Part shown: in pieces, positions 33,070 to 40,835 of the stretch
Position numbering within the stretch: position 1 is the first letter of the stretch
How the letters are laid out: the number at the start of each line of letters is the position of its first letter
Source: Streptomyces sp. DvalAA-43
GTDB taxonomy: Bacteria; Actinomycetota; Actinomycetes; Streptomycetales; Streptomycetaceae
NCBI RefSeq assembly: GCF_900091725.1
Contig: NZ_FMBW01000077.1
Coordinates: 78,219-142,218 of the forward strand
DNA: 64,000 nucleotides
Direction: 5' to 3'
Position numbers and translations under genes: made by a program
Notes under the pieces: model-generated
What the model was told of the DNA's origin: nothing
Seen by the model: only the letters and a program-made list of their open reading frames with translations
The model's database searches: none

Positions 33070-34038
33070 GTGAACGTCAAGTCCCGCGCACGCATCGGTG
33101 CCGTCGTCGGCACCGCCGCCCTCGCCCTCGGCGCCATGGCGGCCCCCGCCACGGCCGACCCGGCCGCCGGCAGCTACCGGGTCCTCGCCGGTGTCGGCTC
33201 GGACACCACCCAGGACGTCGTGAACGGCCTGGGCACCGCCGTCGACAACGGCACGCTGATCGCCTCGTACAACGCCCTCGGCACCCCGACGGTCAAGACC
33301 CGCGCCACCGGCTGCCAGATCGCCCGGCCCAACGGCTCCTCGGCCGGCATCGACGCGCTGCGCAACGCTGTGGACAACAACACCGGCTGTCTGGACTTCG
33401 CGCGCTCCTCGCGCGGCGTCGCGAACACCTCGTCCACCGACCTGACCTGGATCCCGTTCGGCAAGGACGCGGTCACCTTCGCCGTCCGCTCCGACAGCGC
33501 ACTGCCCAAGGCGCTCACCAAGGCGCAGCTCGTCTCCATCTACACCTGCCAGACGACCTCCCTCAACGGTGTGGCGCTCACCCCGCTGCTGCCCCAGTCC
33601 GGCTCCGGCACCCGCTCCTTCTTCCTGGGACAGCTGGGCCTCACCGAATCCACCTTCGGCTCCTGCGTCGACGACACCGTCCAGGAGCACAACGGCGAGG
33701 CGCTGGACAGCGCGGGCGACATCGCCCCGTACTCGGTCGCGCAGTACATCGCGCAGAGCAACGAGCCGGGCGACGTCGTCGACCGGCGCGGCGCGGCCGT
33801 GCTCGGTTCGGTGAACGGGGTGGCGCCGCGGAACGCGGACGGCACCCTCAACACCGCCTTCCCCTTCAACCGCGACGTCTACAACGTCGTCCCGACCGCC
33901 AAGCTGACCGACCCGACGATCGCCGCCGCCTTCGTCGGCGCCACGTCCAAGGTCTGCAAGCAGAACGCCGTGATCGCCACGTACGGCTTCGGCACGATCG
34001 CCAACTGCGGCAGCACCGGCCTCCGGGGCGAGAGCTGA
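33070..34038 (+). CDS. Secreted PstS-like substrate-binding protein, soluble
   Basis: A 322-aa exported protein, third binding protein of the island. A signal peptide runs to about 31 (AMAAPATAD). The body follows the PstS fold: GVGSDTTQDVV, LDFARSSRGVA, an FAVRSDSALPKALTKAQLVSIY hinge-like segment and LPQSGSGTRSFFLGQLG, where SGSGTR mirrors the anion-binding loop. Unlike the two preceding proteins it has no membrane anchor or lipobox. GGAGGAG is placed well before GTG 33070. It has its own upstream region with a palindrome and probably its own promoter. Confidence 0.8.
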   Translation: MNVKSRARIGAVVGTAALALGAMAAPATADPAAGSYRVLAGVGSDTTQDVVNGLGTAVDNGTLIASYNALGTPTVKTRATGCQIARPNGSSAGIDALRNAVDNNTGCLDFARSSRGVANTSSTDLTWIPFGKDAVTFAVRSDSALPKALTKAQLVSIYTCQTTSLNGVALTPLLPQSGSGTRSFFLGQLGLTESTFGSCVDDTVQEHNGEALDSAGDIAPYSVAQYIAQSNEPGDVVDRRGAAVLGSVNGVAPRNADGTLNTAFPFNRDVYNVVPTAKLTDPTIAAAFVGATSKVCKQNAVIATYGFGTIANCGSTGLRGES

Positions 34039-34136
34039 CCACCACCCCGTAACCGCGCGACGGCCGGGCACCCCCAGGGTGCCCGGCCCCCACGCGTACC
34101 CACCACCACCGCATCCCATTGGGGGGACCGACCACC

Positions 34137-35501
34137 ATGAGACACCTCGCACCACCGAGAACACCCGCCGCGCTGCTGCTCTGCTGCTCGCTCCTGCTGG
34201 CCGCGGCGGCCGCGGTCCTCGGTCTCGCGCCGACGGCCCGCGCCGAGGACGCGCTGGGCACCCTGACGTTCCCGGTCGCCTCGGGGATGACCGCCGACAA
34301 CCCGACCTTCCCCCGTGTCACCACCGACGGCCCCTGCCCCGCCGAGAACGCCCAGCAGGTCTCCCTGGTGCTGGCCAAGCCGGGCGGTGGGACGGTCACC
34401 CTGGGGAAGACGACCGTCGGCGCCCCGTTCGACCAGGGGCCGTTCGGCGCCGACATCCCCGCCGGGAAGTCCCTCGAATCCCTGCTGCGGAGCTGGATCC
34501 CCGGCGGGTCCCTGGACGGTACGTACGACGTCCGGCTCATGTGCCGCGACGCCGCCAACATCGGCGGCACGTACTTCCCCGCGAAGATCCAGGTCACCGG
34601 CGACTCCTGGACCCTTCAGGCGGCCGCCGCCACCACGACCGCCCTCACCGCCGCCCCGGCCACCGCCCCCGCCGGGACCGAGGTCGTGCTGAAGGCCGCC
34701 GTCACGCCCCCGGCCGCCGCCGGGAAGGTCACCTTCCTGGACGGGACCACCGAGCTGGGCAGCGCCGACGTCGCCTCCGGGACCGCCGGGCTGAGGACGA
34801 AGACGCTGGCCGAGGGCGCCCACACGCTCACCGCGAGGTTCGTCCCGGCGGACTCCGGCGCCTACGCGGAATCCGTCTCCGCCGCCGTCGCCCACACCGT
34901 CACCGAGGCGGGCTCCTCGCCCTCCCCGGACCCGGGCGACACCGGCAGTCCCAGCCCGGACACGCCCGCCGACCTCGACGTCACCGACGCGGACGGCAAG
35001 GCGCTGGAGGCCAACCCGACGCTCACCGCCGGGCAGAAGGTCCTCATCACCGCCCGCGGCTACACCAAGGGCGCCAAGGTGAAGGTCGCCCTCGCCGACA
35101 GCGCGGCCGTCTTCCCCGACGCCACCGCCGACGCCGAAGGCACCGTCTCCGCCTACGCGTTCACCGTCCCGGCGGACATCGAGGACGGCTCGTACACCCT
35201 CACCCTCGCCGAGCCGGGGACCGGCGGCCACAGCGTCGAGTTCCTCTTCGCCATCGGTGACGCACCGGGCCCCGACCCGGGCCCGAGCGACACCGCGGGC
35301 GCGGACGACGGCGGGGCCTCGGGGTCGTCCACCGGAGGTTCGGCCACCGGCGGCTCGGGCGGCGGCCCGGACACCGCCACCGGCCCGCTCGCCTCGACCG
35401 GCACCAGCGCGCTCGCGCTCGGCACGGCGGCGCTCGCGCTCTGCGGGCTCGGCACCGCGCTCGTGCTGCACACCCGCCGCAAGGGCCTGCTCCGGTTCTG
35501 A
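34137..35501 (+). CDS. Ig-like surface protein with LAxTG sorting signal
   Basis: A 454-aa exported protein. A signal peptide covers 1-36 (ending ARAED). An N-terminal cysteine-containing domain comes first, then an Ig-like repeat at about 160-260 (ATTTALTAAPATAPAGTEVV, KVTFLDGTTELGSADV, GAHTLTARFVP), then a further beta domain and a Ser/Gly/Pro linker. The end is LASTG, a hydrophobic segment and RRK (about 418-454), the LAxTG signal of class E sortases. It stands just before the sortase-like gene. It probably displays binding modules on the cell wall. Confidence 0.85.
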   Translation: MRHLAPPRTPAALLLCCSLLLAAAAAVLGLAPTARAEDALGTLTFPVASGMTADNPTFPRVTTDGPCPAENAQQVSLVLAKPGGGTVTLGKTTVGAPFDQGPFGADIPAGKSLESLLRSWIPGGSLDGTYDVRLMCRDAANIGGTYFPAKIQVTGDSWTLQAAAATTTALTAAPATAPAGTEVVLKAAVTPPAAAGKVTFLDGTTELGSADVASGTAGLRTKTLAEGAHTLTARFVPADSGAYAESVSAAVAHTVTEAGSSPSPDPGDTGSPSPDTPADLDVTDADGKALEANPTLTAGQKVLITARGYTKGAKVKVALADSAAVFPDATADAEGTVSAYAFTVPADIEDGSYTLTLAEPGTGGHSVEFLFAIGDAPGPDPGPSDTAGADDGGASGSSTGGSATGGSGGGPDTATGPLASTGTSALALGTAALALCGLGTALVLHTRRKGLLRF

Positions 35502-35665
35502 CGCACGGGGGCGGGGGCCCCGGCCCCCGCCCGCCCCGTGCGGGCTCCTGTCCGCCCCGTGCCGGAACGGGCCTCCGCCCGCCCCTCTCCGGTACCGGCC
35601 CCCGCCCGACCCGTTCCCGTACCGGCCTCCGCCCCCGACCCGCCCCGACGAGGAGCGCACCCGAC

Positions 35666-36613
35666 GTGACGACCGTGCTGACCCCGCCGCCACCGGCGGC
35701 CCCCGCCCCACCCATCGCGCCGCCCCCGCCGGGGCCCGGAGCCGCGCCCCGGCCCCCCGCCCGCCCGGGTCTCGCCCTGGCCGGAGCGGCGCTCTGCGTC
35801 CTCGCGGCCGTCCTCCTCGGCTTCGCCGCCGCCCTCACGGTCGTCGGCCACCTCCAGCACGCCCGCGACCAGCGGACCGGCTACGCCGAACTGCGCGGAC
35901 AACTCGCGCTCGGCACCGCCCCGGTGGGCCAGCGCACCTACGACGACAAGCCGATCGCCCCGGGGGCGCCCGTCGCCCTCCTGCGCATCCCCGCCCTCGG
36001 CCTGCGCGAGGTCGTCGGCGAGGGCACCACCTCCGGCATCCTGATGTCCGGCCCCGGACACCGCCGCGACACCCCGATGCCCGGCCAGGCGGGCACCAGC
36101 GTGATCATGGGGCGCCAGTGGGGGTACGGCAGCCCGTTCAACGGCCTGTCGAAGCTCCCCGCCGGGACGCGGATCGAGGTGACGACCGGTCAGGGCCGGG
36201 CCGTGTTCGCGGTGTCGGCGGTCCGGCGCTCGGGCGACAAGCTTCCGGCCCCCGCCGGGAACCGCGGCCGGCTCACCCTCGTGACCGCGTCCGGCAGCCC
36301 GTACACCCCCGCGGGCGTGCTCTACGTCGACGCCGAGCTCGCCACCCCCGTCCAGCCCAGCCCGCCCCGCCCCCTCCGCCTCGGCTGGATCGCCCCCGCC
36401 GAGGAGCCGCTCGGCGGGGAGAGCGGCGAGGGCGGAGCCTGGCTCGCGGTCTTCCTCTGGTCGCAGGCCCTGCTGGCCGCCGCGCTCCTCACGGTCTGGC
36501 TGCACCGGGTCTGGGGGAGCTGGCAGACGTGGATCACCGCCGTACCCGTGCTCACCGCGCTCGGCCTCGCGGTCGCCGGCGCCGCCACCAGGCTTCTCCC
36601 CAACCTGCTCTGA
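35666..36613 (+). CDS. Sortase-fold protein lacking catalytic residues (pseudosortase)
   Basis: A 315-aa membrane protein. A Pro-rich head and one transmembrane helix (35-60) precede a sortase domain (105-230) that keeps the family landmarks LLRIPALGL, GPGHRRDTPMPGQAG and LTLVT. Catalytic His is replaced by Arg150 (IMGRQW instead of AGHR). Catalytic Cys is replaced by Ala208 (LVTASG instead of LVTC). The catalytic Arg position (RLVV) is AGVLYV. Two C-terminal helices follow. It may have become a scaffold, or process the neighbouring LAxTG protein by binding only. An active sortase elsewhere would be needed for anchoring. Confidence 0.82.
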   Translation: MTTVLTPPPPAAPAPPIAPPPPGPGAAPRPPARPGLALAGAALCVLAAVLLGFAAALTVVGHLQHARDQRTGYAELRGQLALGTAPVGQRTYDDKPIAPGAPVALLRIPALGLREVVGEGTTSGILMSGPGHRRDTPMPGQAGTSVIMGRQWGYGSPFNGLSKLPAGTRIEVTTGQGRAVFAVSAVRRSGDKLPAPAGNRGRLTLVTASGSPYTPAGVLYVDAELATPVQPSPPRPLRLGWIAPAEEPLGGESGEGGAWLAVFLWSQALLAAALLTVWLHRVWGSWQTWITAVPVLTALGLAVAGAATRLLPNLL

Positions 36614-36637
36614 AAAAACAGGAGTTGACGCATCCCG

Positions 36638-37474
36638 ATGACCGAGACCATGCCGCTGCCCGTCACCGCGCCGAACCGGGCGCGTACCGTCACCGCTTCC
36701 CCCGCCACCCTCGAAGCCGAGGCGGTGTCCGCCTGGTTCGGCGACCACAAGGTGCTGGACCGGGTCTCCCTGCACATGCCCGCGCTGGAGGTCACCGCCC
36801 TGATCGGCCCCTCGGGCTGCGGCAAGTCGACCTTCCTGCGCATCCTCAACCGGATGCACGAGCTGATCGGCTCCGCCTCCCTGGCCGGCCGGGTCCTGCT
36901 GGACGGCGAGGACATCTACGACCGGGGCCGCCGCATCACCCGCGCCCGCCGCGAGATCGGCATGGTCTTCCAGAAGCCCAACCCGTTCCCCGCGATGTCC
37001 CTGTACGACAACGTCCTGGCCGGTCTGAAGCTCAACGGCATCAAGGCGTCCAGGGACGGCCGGGACGACCTCGTCGAGGAGTGCCTGACCAAGGCGGGCC
37101 TCTGGCGCGAGGTCAAGGACCGGCTCCGCCAGCCCGGTGGCGCGCTCTCCGGCGGACAGCAGCAACGCCTGTGCATCGCACGGTCGTTGGCGGTACGCCC
37201 CCGGGTGCTCCTGATGGACGAACCCTGCTCCGCGCTCGACCCGACCTCCACCCGCCGGATCGAGGAGACCATCGCCGATCTCCGCGAGGAGGTCACCATC
37301 GTGATCGTCACGCACAACATGCAGCAGGCGGCGCGGGTCTCCGACCACTGCGCGTTCTTCCTCGCCGAACAGGGCACGCCCGGCGTCATCGTCGAACACG
37401 GCCCGACCGACGAGATGTTCAACTCCCCGCAGGACACCCGGACCGCCGACTACGTGAACGGCCGCTTCGGATGA
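36638..37474 (+). CDS. pstB: PstB-type ABC transporter ATPase
   Basis: A 278-aa ATPase that should energise the PstC/PstA pair from the cytosol. Walker A is GPSGCGKST (near 54-62), the Q-loop is MVFQKPNPFP, the signature is LSGGQQQR, Walker B is VLLMDEP with SALDP, and the H-loop is VTHNMQQAARVSD. The PstB hallmark PNPFP and a 270-280 aa length fit. Its separation from pstC/pstA by four surface-protein genes is unusual. A convergent terminator closes the operon. Confidence 0.93.
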   Translation: MTETMPLPVTAPNRARTVTASPATLEAEAVSAWFGDHKVLDRVSLHMPALEVTALIGPSGCGKSTFLRILNRMHELIGSASLAGRVLLDGEDIYDRGRRITRARREIGMVFQKPNPFPAMSLYDNVLAGLKLNGIKASRDGRDDLVEECLTKAGLWREVKDRLRQPGGALSGGQQQRLCIARSLAVRPRVLLMDEPCSALDPTSTRRIEETIADLREEVTIVIVTHNMQQAARVSDHCAFFLAEQGTPGVIVEHGPTDEMFNSPQDTRTADYVNGRFG

Positions 37475-37501
37475 GGCGGCGCGGGTGCGCCGCGCCGCCT
37501 C
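37473..37501. terminator. Bidirectional terminator, pstB / phosphomutase
   Basis: A 12-bp perfect stem (37473-37484 with 37490-37501) with a 5-nt loop, starting inside the pstB stop codon and ending before the convergent mutase gene. Confidence 0.7.
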
Positions 37502-37513
37502 GTCCGCGCCCGC

Positions 37514-39163
37514 TCAGATCCCGGCCGCGGCCGCCAGATCGCGCTTGATCCCGGCGAGCAGCTCCGCCGCCTTCGCACGGGCCGCCGGCAGCTCGTCCGC
37601 CGAACCGACCGGCACCACGACCTCCAGGTAGCACTTGAGCTTCGGCTCGGTGCCGCTCGGGCGGACGATCACCCGGGCGCCCCGGAGGTGGTAGCGCAGC
37701 CCGTCCGTGGGCGGCAGCTGCTCCGTCCCCCGCGACAGGTCCTCGGCCGAGGTGACGGCGAGGCCCGCGAGTGCGGTCGGGGGCTGCTCGCGCAGCCGTG
37801 CCATGGCGTCCGCGATGACCGAGAGGTCCTCCACCCGGACCGACAGCTGGTCGGTGGCGTGCAGCCCGTGGTCGACCGCGAGGTCGTCGAGACGGTCGAG
37901 GAGCGTGCGCCCCTGCTCCTTCAGCACCGAGGCGAGCTCGGCGACGAGCAGGGCGGCCGTGATCCCGTCCTTGTCGCGTACGCCGTCGGGGTCGACGCAG
38001 TAGCCGAGCGCCTCCTCGTACCCGTACCGCAGGCCGTCCACCCGGGCGATCCACTTGAAGCCGGTCAGCGTCTCCTCGTGGCCGAGCCCCGCCTTCTCGG
38101 CGATCCGGCCCAGCAGCGAGGACGACACGATCGACTCGGCGAGGACACCGGTCGCGCCGCGGTCCACCAGATGGGCGGCGAGCAGCGCCCCGACCTCGTC
38201 GCCGCGCAGCATCCGCCAGCCGCCGTCGGCGCCCGGGTCCGGGACGGCGACGGCGCAGCGGTCGGCGTCCGGGTCGTTGGCGATGACGATGTCCGGGTCC
38301 GCACGGCGCGCGGTCGCGAAGGCGAGGTCCATCGCGCCCGGCTCCTCCGGATTGGGGAAGGCCACGGTGGGGAACGCCGGGTCGGGCTCCGCCTGCTCGG
38401 CGACGAGCACCGGCGCGGGGAATCCGGCCCGGTCGAAGGCGGCGGTCAGCACGGACGTACCGACCCCGTGCATCGCCGTGTACACGACGCGGGCGGTGCG
38501 CGGCGAGTCCGTGTCCAGCACGGAGTCCGTACGCGCCAGATAGGCGTCCAGGACCTCGTCGCCGAGGATCTCCCAGCCGTCCTCGGGGCGGGACACGCGG
38601 TCGAGCGGGCCGACCGCGGCGATCTCGGCGGCGATCTCGCCGTCCGCCGGGGGGACGATCTGCGAGCCGTCGCCGAGGTAGACCTTGTAGCCGTTGTCGC
38701 GCGGCGGATTGTGGCTGGCGGTCACCTCGACGCCCGCGACGGCGCCCAGGTGCCGGATGGCGTACGCGAGCACGGGGGTGGGGAGCGGGCGGGGGAGCAC
38801 CGCCGCGCGCAGGCCCGCGCCGGTCATCACGGCCGCGGTGTCGCGGGCGAAGTCGGCGGACTTGTACCGGGCGTCGTACCCGACGACGACGAGACCGCCG
38901 CCCTGTCCCTGCGCCTTCAGATACGCGGCGAGCCCGGCCGCCGCGCGGATGACGACCGAGCGGTTCATCCGCATCGGGCCGGCCCCCAGCTCACCGCGGA
39001 GTCCGGCGGTGCCGAACTGCAGCGTGCCGGCGAACCGTGCGGCGAGCTCGTCGGCACTTTCGGCGGACCCGGACTCGATGAGCCGGGCGAGCTCGTCGCG
39101 GGTCTCGGGGTCGGGGTCCTCCGCCAGCCATGCCCTGGCCTGTGCGATGAGGTCCTGCTGCAC
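37514..39163 (-). CDS. Phosphohexomutase/phosphopentomutase (PMM/PGM family)
   Basis: A 549-aa alpha-D-phosphohexomutase. The phosphoserine loop is VTASHNPP, the metal-binding loop is NDPDADR, the sugar loop is EEALGY, and the phosphate loop is RPSGTEPK. The length and the N-terminal LAEDPDPETR style match the PgmB/phosphomannomutase type. It follows the purine nucleoside phosphorylase gene in one operon, so it may interconvert ribose- or deoxyribose-1-phosphate and the 5-phosphate. A DeoB-type mutase was not seen here. The start is GTG 39163, 59 bp after the phosphorylase stop. Confidence 0.9.
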   Translation of the reverse strand: MQQDLIAQARAWLAEDPDPETRDELARLIESGSAESADELAARFAGTLQFGTAGLRGELGAGPMRMNRSVVIRAAAGLAAYLKAQGQGGGLVVVGYDARYKSADFARDTAAVMTGAGLRAAVLPRPLPTPVLAYAIRHLGAVAGVEVTASHNPPRDNGYKVYLGDGSQIVPPADGEIAAEIAAVGPLDRVSRPEDGWEILGDEVLDAYLARTDSVLDTDSPRTARVVYTAMHGVGTSVLTAAFDRAGFPAPVLVAEQAEPDPAFPTVAFPNPEEPGAMDLAFATARRADPDIVIANDPDADRCAVAVPDPGADGGWRMLRGDEVGALLAAHLVDRGATGVLAESIVSSSLLGRIAEKAGLGHEETLTGFKWIARVDGLRYGYEEALGYCVDPDGVRDKDGITAALLVAELASVLKEQGRTLLDRLDDLAVDHGLHATDQLSVRVEDLSVIADAMARLREQPPTALAGLAVTSAEDLSRGTEQLPPTDGLRYHLRGARVIVRPSGTEPKLKCYLEVVVPVGSADELPAARAKAAELLAGIKRDLAAAAGI

Positions 39164-39222
39164 GGTGTCCGCCTTCCTGCGGGTGCGTCGTGGGTGGGTG
39201 CGCGAGACCGGCCGGGGCCGGC

Positions 39223-40047
39223 TCAGATGCGTTCGAGGACCCGGGCCAGCAGCGAACCCATCCGGGTCGCCGAGTCCCGCCCCGCCTGGAGCACCTCTTC
39301 GTGGTTGAGCGGCTCCCCGCTCAGCCCCGCCGCGAGGTTGGTGACCAGCGAGATGCCCAGCACCTCGGCACCGGCCTCGCGCGCGGCGATGGCCTCCAGC
39401 ACGGTGGACATGCCGACCAGGTCGCCGCCCATCACGCGGACCATGTTGATCTCGGCCGGGGTCTCGTAGTGCGGGCCGGTGAACTGCACGTACACGCCCT
39501 CTTCGAGGGTCTCGTCGACCTCCTTGCAGAGCGCGCGCAGCCGCGGCGAGTACAGATCCGTCAGGTCGACGAAGTTGGCGCCGACGATGGGGGAGGACGC
39601 CGTCAGGTTGATGTGGTCGCTGATCAGCACCGGCTGACCGGGGCGCATGCCCTCGCGCAGACCGCCGCAGCCGTTCGTCAGGACGACGGTTCCGCAGCCC
39701 GCCGCGACGGCGGTACGGACCCCGTGCGCGACGGCGGCGACGCCCCGGCCCTCGTAGAAGTGGGTGCGGCCGAGGAAGACCAGGACGCGCTTCTCACCGA
39801 TCTTGTACGAGCGGATCGTGCCGCCGTGCCCCTGTACGGCGGGCGCCGGGAAGCCGGGCAGCTCGGTCACCGGGAACTCGGCCTCCGGGGTGCCGAGCGC
39901 ATCGCCGGCGGGTGCCCAGCCGGAACCCATCACGAGCGCGACGTCGTGGGTCTCGGCGCCGGTCAGCTCGCGCAGGCGGGCGGCGGCGTCGGCGGCGGCG
40001 GCGTACGGGTCGCCCTGGATGTGGTCCGGAATAACTGATGCGTTCAC
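39223..40047 (-). CDS. punA: Purine-nucleoside phosphorylase
   Basis: A 274-aa trimeric-type phosphorylase cleaving (deoxy)inosine and (deoxy)guanosine with phosphate. The motifs are MGSGWAPAG (phosphate binding), FLGRTHFYEG, VVLTNGCGGLRE and GPHYETPAEINMVRVMGGDLVGMSTVLE with the base-binding Glu. The GTG at 40047 was chosen; an open frame continues upstream through the operator without a suitable ribosome site. It forms an operon with the phosphomutase gene and carries the nucleoside operator 24 bp upstream. Confidence 0.95.
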   Translation of the reverse strand: MNASVIPDHIQGDPYAAAADAAARLRELTGAETHDVALVMGSGWAPAGDALGTPEAEFPVTELPGFPAPAVQGHGGTIRSYKIGEKRVLVFLGRTHFYEGRGVAAVAHGVRTAVAAGCGTVVLTNGCGGLREGMRPGQPVLISDHINLTASSPIVGANFVDLTDLYSPRLRALCKEVDETLEEGVYVQFTGPHYETPAEINMVRVMGGDLVGMSTVLEAIAAREAGAEVLGISLVTNLAAGLSGEPLNHEEVLQAGRDSATRMGSLLARVLERI

Positions 40048-40071
40048 GCGGACGAGGGTAGCCGGTGATTC

Positions 40072-40085
40072 CCTACGCGCGTAGA
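40072..40085. promoter_or_regulatory. Palindromic operator upstream of purine-nucleoside phosphorylase
   Basis: CTACGCGCGTAG at 40073-40084 is identical to the copies at add and deoC. It is the fourth member of the motif set and lies 24 bp before the GTG start. Confidence 0.8.
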
Positions 40086-40149
40086 TGCCCAGGAACAGAG
40101 TCTGCGCGAACTTACTCGTACTTTCACACAAAAAGGCTGGTCGACCGGG

Positions 40150-40587
40150 TCAGCAGGGGCGCTTGCGCAGTTCCATCACATAGTCGTGCGGGGCGCCCGA
40201 GGACTCCGCCGCATCGGCGATCTCGCCCAGATAGCGGGCGGACGGCAGCCCGCCCTCGTAGCCGTTGAGCACATACATCCAGGCCGGCTCCTCGCCGTCC
40301 AGGGTGTGCACCCGCACCCGCATCCGGCGGTAGATGTCGAGGCCGACGCCCTCCCACCGGTCCATGGAGTCCTCGTCCATCGGCGCCAGGTCGTACAGCG
40401 CCACGAAGACCTGGGAACGGGGTGCCTCCACCACCGTGGCGAGCGCGCCTTCCCAGCCCATCTGCTCCCCGCCGAAGGTCAGCCGCCAGCCGTTGAGCCA
40501 GCCGGTGCCGCGCAGCGGGGAATGCGGTGCGCGGCGCGTCATCAGCCGCGCGTCGAGGTTGCCGGCGTACGCGGCGTAGAGCGACAT
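40150..40587 (-). CDS. Gamma-glutamylcyclotransferase-like protein
   Basis: A 145-aa protein with the gamma-glutamylcyclotransferase fold. The start YAAYAGNLD corresponds to the family YGSNL motif. VALYDLAPMDEDSMDRWEGVG contains the expected catalytic Glu before GVG, and YVLNGYEGGLPSARYLGEI closes the fold. Family members cleave gamma-glutamyl peptides to 5-oxoproline, but many bacterial relatives are untested. It is a single gene between the phosphorylase promoter and the flavoprotein gene. Confidence 0.82.
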   Translation of the reverse strand: MSLYAAYAGNLDARLMTRRAPHSPLRGTGWLNGWRLTFGGEQMGWEGALATVVEAPRSQVFVALYDLAPMDEDSMDRWEGVGLDIYRRMRVRVHTLDGEEPAWMYVLNGYEGGLPSARYLGEIADAAESSGAPHDYVMELRKRPC

Positions 40588-40835
40588 GGGTTCGAGGGTA
40601 CGGGAGGGGAAGGGGAGAACGTCGACTCCGGTGCGGAAGACCCCTTACGGGGTTCCGCGGGCCGCCCCGGGCCCCGGCGCGCACGCCCCGGCGCACGTAT
40701 GGAGGGCCCCGGGGCGAAGCACCTTGGCGCGTGCGGGACAATGAAGTACGTACTGCATTCCCCCGGGGCGCTCCCCCGGACCCCCGGCCGGGGCAGCAGA
40801 CGGCCGCGGGATGACATACGCGAGGCGGACTTTTC

